In this document: positions 6,211 through 6,278 of the stretch, piece after piece
Layout: every line of letters starts with the position of its first letter
How positions within the stretch are numbered: position 1 is the first letter of the stretch
NCBI GenBank assembly: GCA_021827285.1
Contig: JAKAWM010000181.1
Span: 1-6,278 of the forward strand
DNA length: 6,278 nucleotides
Source: Actinomycetes bacterium
Lineage (GTDB): Bacteria > Actinomycetota > Acidimicrobiia > Acidimicrobiales > Palsa-688
Direction: 5' to 3'
Position numbers and translations under genes: made by a program
The notes under the pieces: generated by a model
The model's input: the letters and a program-made list of their open reading frames with translations, nothing else
What the model was told of the DNA's origin: nothing
Databases searched by the model: none

Positions 6211-6230
6211 GGCACGCTGCGGAGCGTGCC
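6211..6230 (+). repeat. Perfect 8-bp hairpin just upstream of the next gene's ribosome site
   Basis: GGCACGCT (6211-6218) and AGCGTGCC (6223-6230) pair perfectly around a GCGG tetraloop. The stem ends 6 nt before the putative ribosome binding site at 6237-6243. No T run follows, so terminator action is doubtful. It could be the 3' end of a structured RNA or a stem controlling ribosome access or mRNA decay. Confidence 0.6.
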
Positions 6231-6236
6231 CGCTTT

Positions 6237-6243
6237 GAAGGGA
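6237..6243 (+). promoter_or_regulatory. Ribosome binding site for the gene starting at 6252
   Basis: GAAGGGA lies 8 nt before ATG 6252, a good Shine-Dalgarno match and spacing. It is the main support for calling a start there. Confidence 0.5.
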
Positions 6244-6251
6244 AAGTTTAG

Positions 6252-6278
6252 ATGTCGCAACTATTGCCCGGGGAGCCA
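6252..6278 (+). CDS. Start of an unidentified gene, cut by the window end
   Basis: ATG 6252 opens a frame of nine codons, MSQLLPGEP, which runs off the end of the window. It is preceded by a good ribosome site. Nine residues are too few to identify the product. In many actinobacteria the genes after rodA include B12-binding radical SAM proteins, a DUF2344 protein, an RNase E/G family protein and rplU-rpmA, so one of these is a reasonable guess from context, but the sequence does not show it. The long structured region before it suggests it starts its own transcription unit or has a regulated leader. Confidence 0.4.

Larger units (their letters stand above)
5966..6230 (+). ncRNA. Candidate structured RNA or long structured 5' leader, class unknown
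   Basis: This makes up most of the ~390-bp stretch after rodA, where I find no convincing coding frame. Stem-loops drawn by hand: 5969-5993 (about 10 bp with one bulge and a TTTT loop); 6003-6030 (GCACGCTGGC with GCCGGTTGTGC, one bulged T); 6042-6092 (10-bp arms GGGAGTAGGC 6046-6055 and GCCTACTCCC 6081-6090, with further inner pairs); 6091-6111 (GGGACCG with CGGTTCC); 6177-6207 (9 bp with a GAGA bulge); 6211-6230 (GGCACGCT with AGCGTGCC, GCGG loop). The part 6112-6176 is less clearly folded. I looked for signatures of tmRNA, RNase P RNA, SRP RNA, tRNA, T-box and common riboswitches and saw none. It could be an independent RNA or the leader of the gene at 6252. GC-rich DNA folds easily, so confidence is moderate. 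Confidence 0.4.

Overview
The window holds an elongation-complex (rod-shape, Rod system) operon from a high-GC bacterium. All genes are on the + strand and closely packed: mreB (5' end cut off by the window edge), mreC, mreD, mrdA (PBP2) and rodA. About 390 bp without a recognisable gene follow, and then the first nine codons of another probable gene. Strong GC bias, two GTG starts, a Thr/Ser/Ala-rich insertion in MreC and the mreBCD-mrdA-rodA order all suggest an actinobacterium. My best guess is an Acidimicrobiia-like or other early-branching Actinomycetota lineage, but that placement is inference and no rRNA or marker gene is present to confirm it.

Layout: mreB 2-859 (C-terminal ~285 residues); 19-nt gap; mreC 879-1928 (GTG start); 22-nt gap; mreD 1951-2583; 4-nt gap; mrdA 2588-4663 (GTG start); 1-nt stop/start overlap; rodA 4663-5862. 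A 12-bp hairpin without a U tract lies 13 nt after rodA (5875-5907) and may end the transcript. From about 5966 to 6230 at least six more stem-loops can be drawn in a row, leading to a ribosome binding site (6237-6243) and an ATG at 6252.

How the genes work together: MreB filaments on the inner membrane face position the machine. MreC and MreD link it through the membrane. RodA polymerises lipid II into glycan, and PBP2 cross-links and activates RodA. The tight spacing and the mrdA/rodA overlap fit co-transcription and coupled translation.

The core genes are ordinary. The points worth a second look are the densely structured, apparently non-coding stretch downstream of rodA (no known RNA class recognised), a ~70-residue low-complexity insertion inside the MreC beta domain, an arginine-rich MreD tail encoded across a perfect 22-bp palindrome, two cysteine pairs in PBP2 (one just after the KTGT motif), and loss of the usually conserved Asp of the PDLG motif in RodA.
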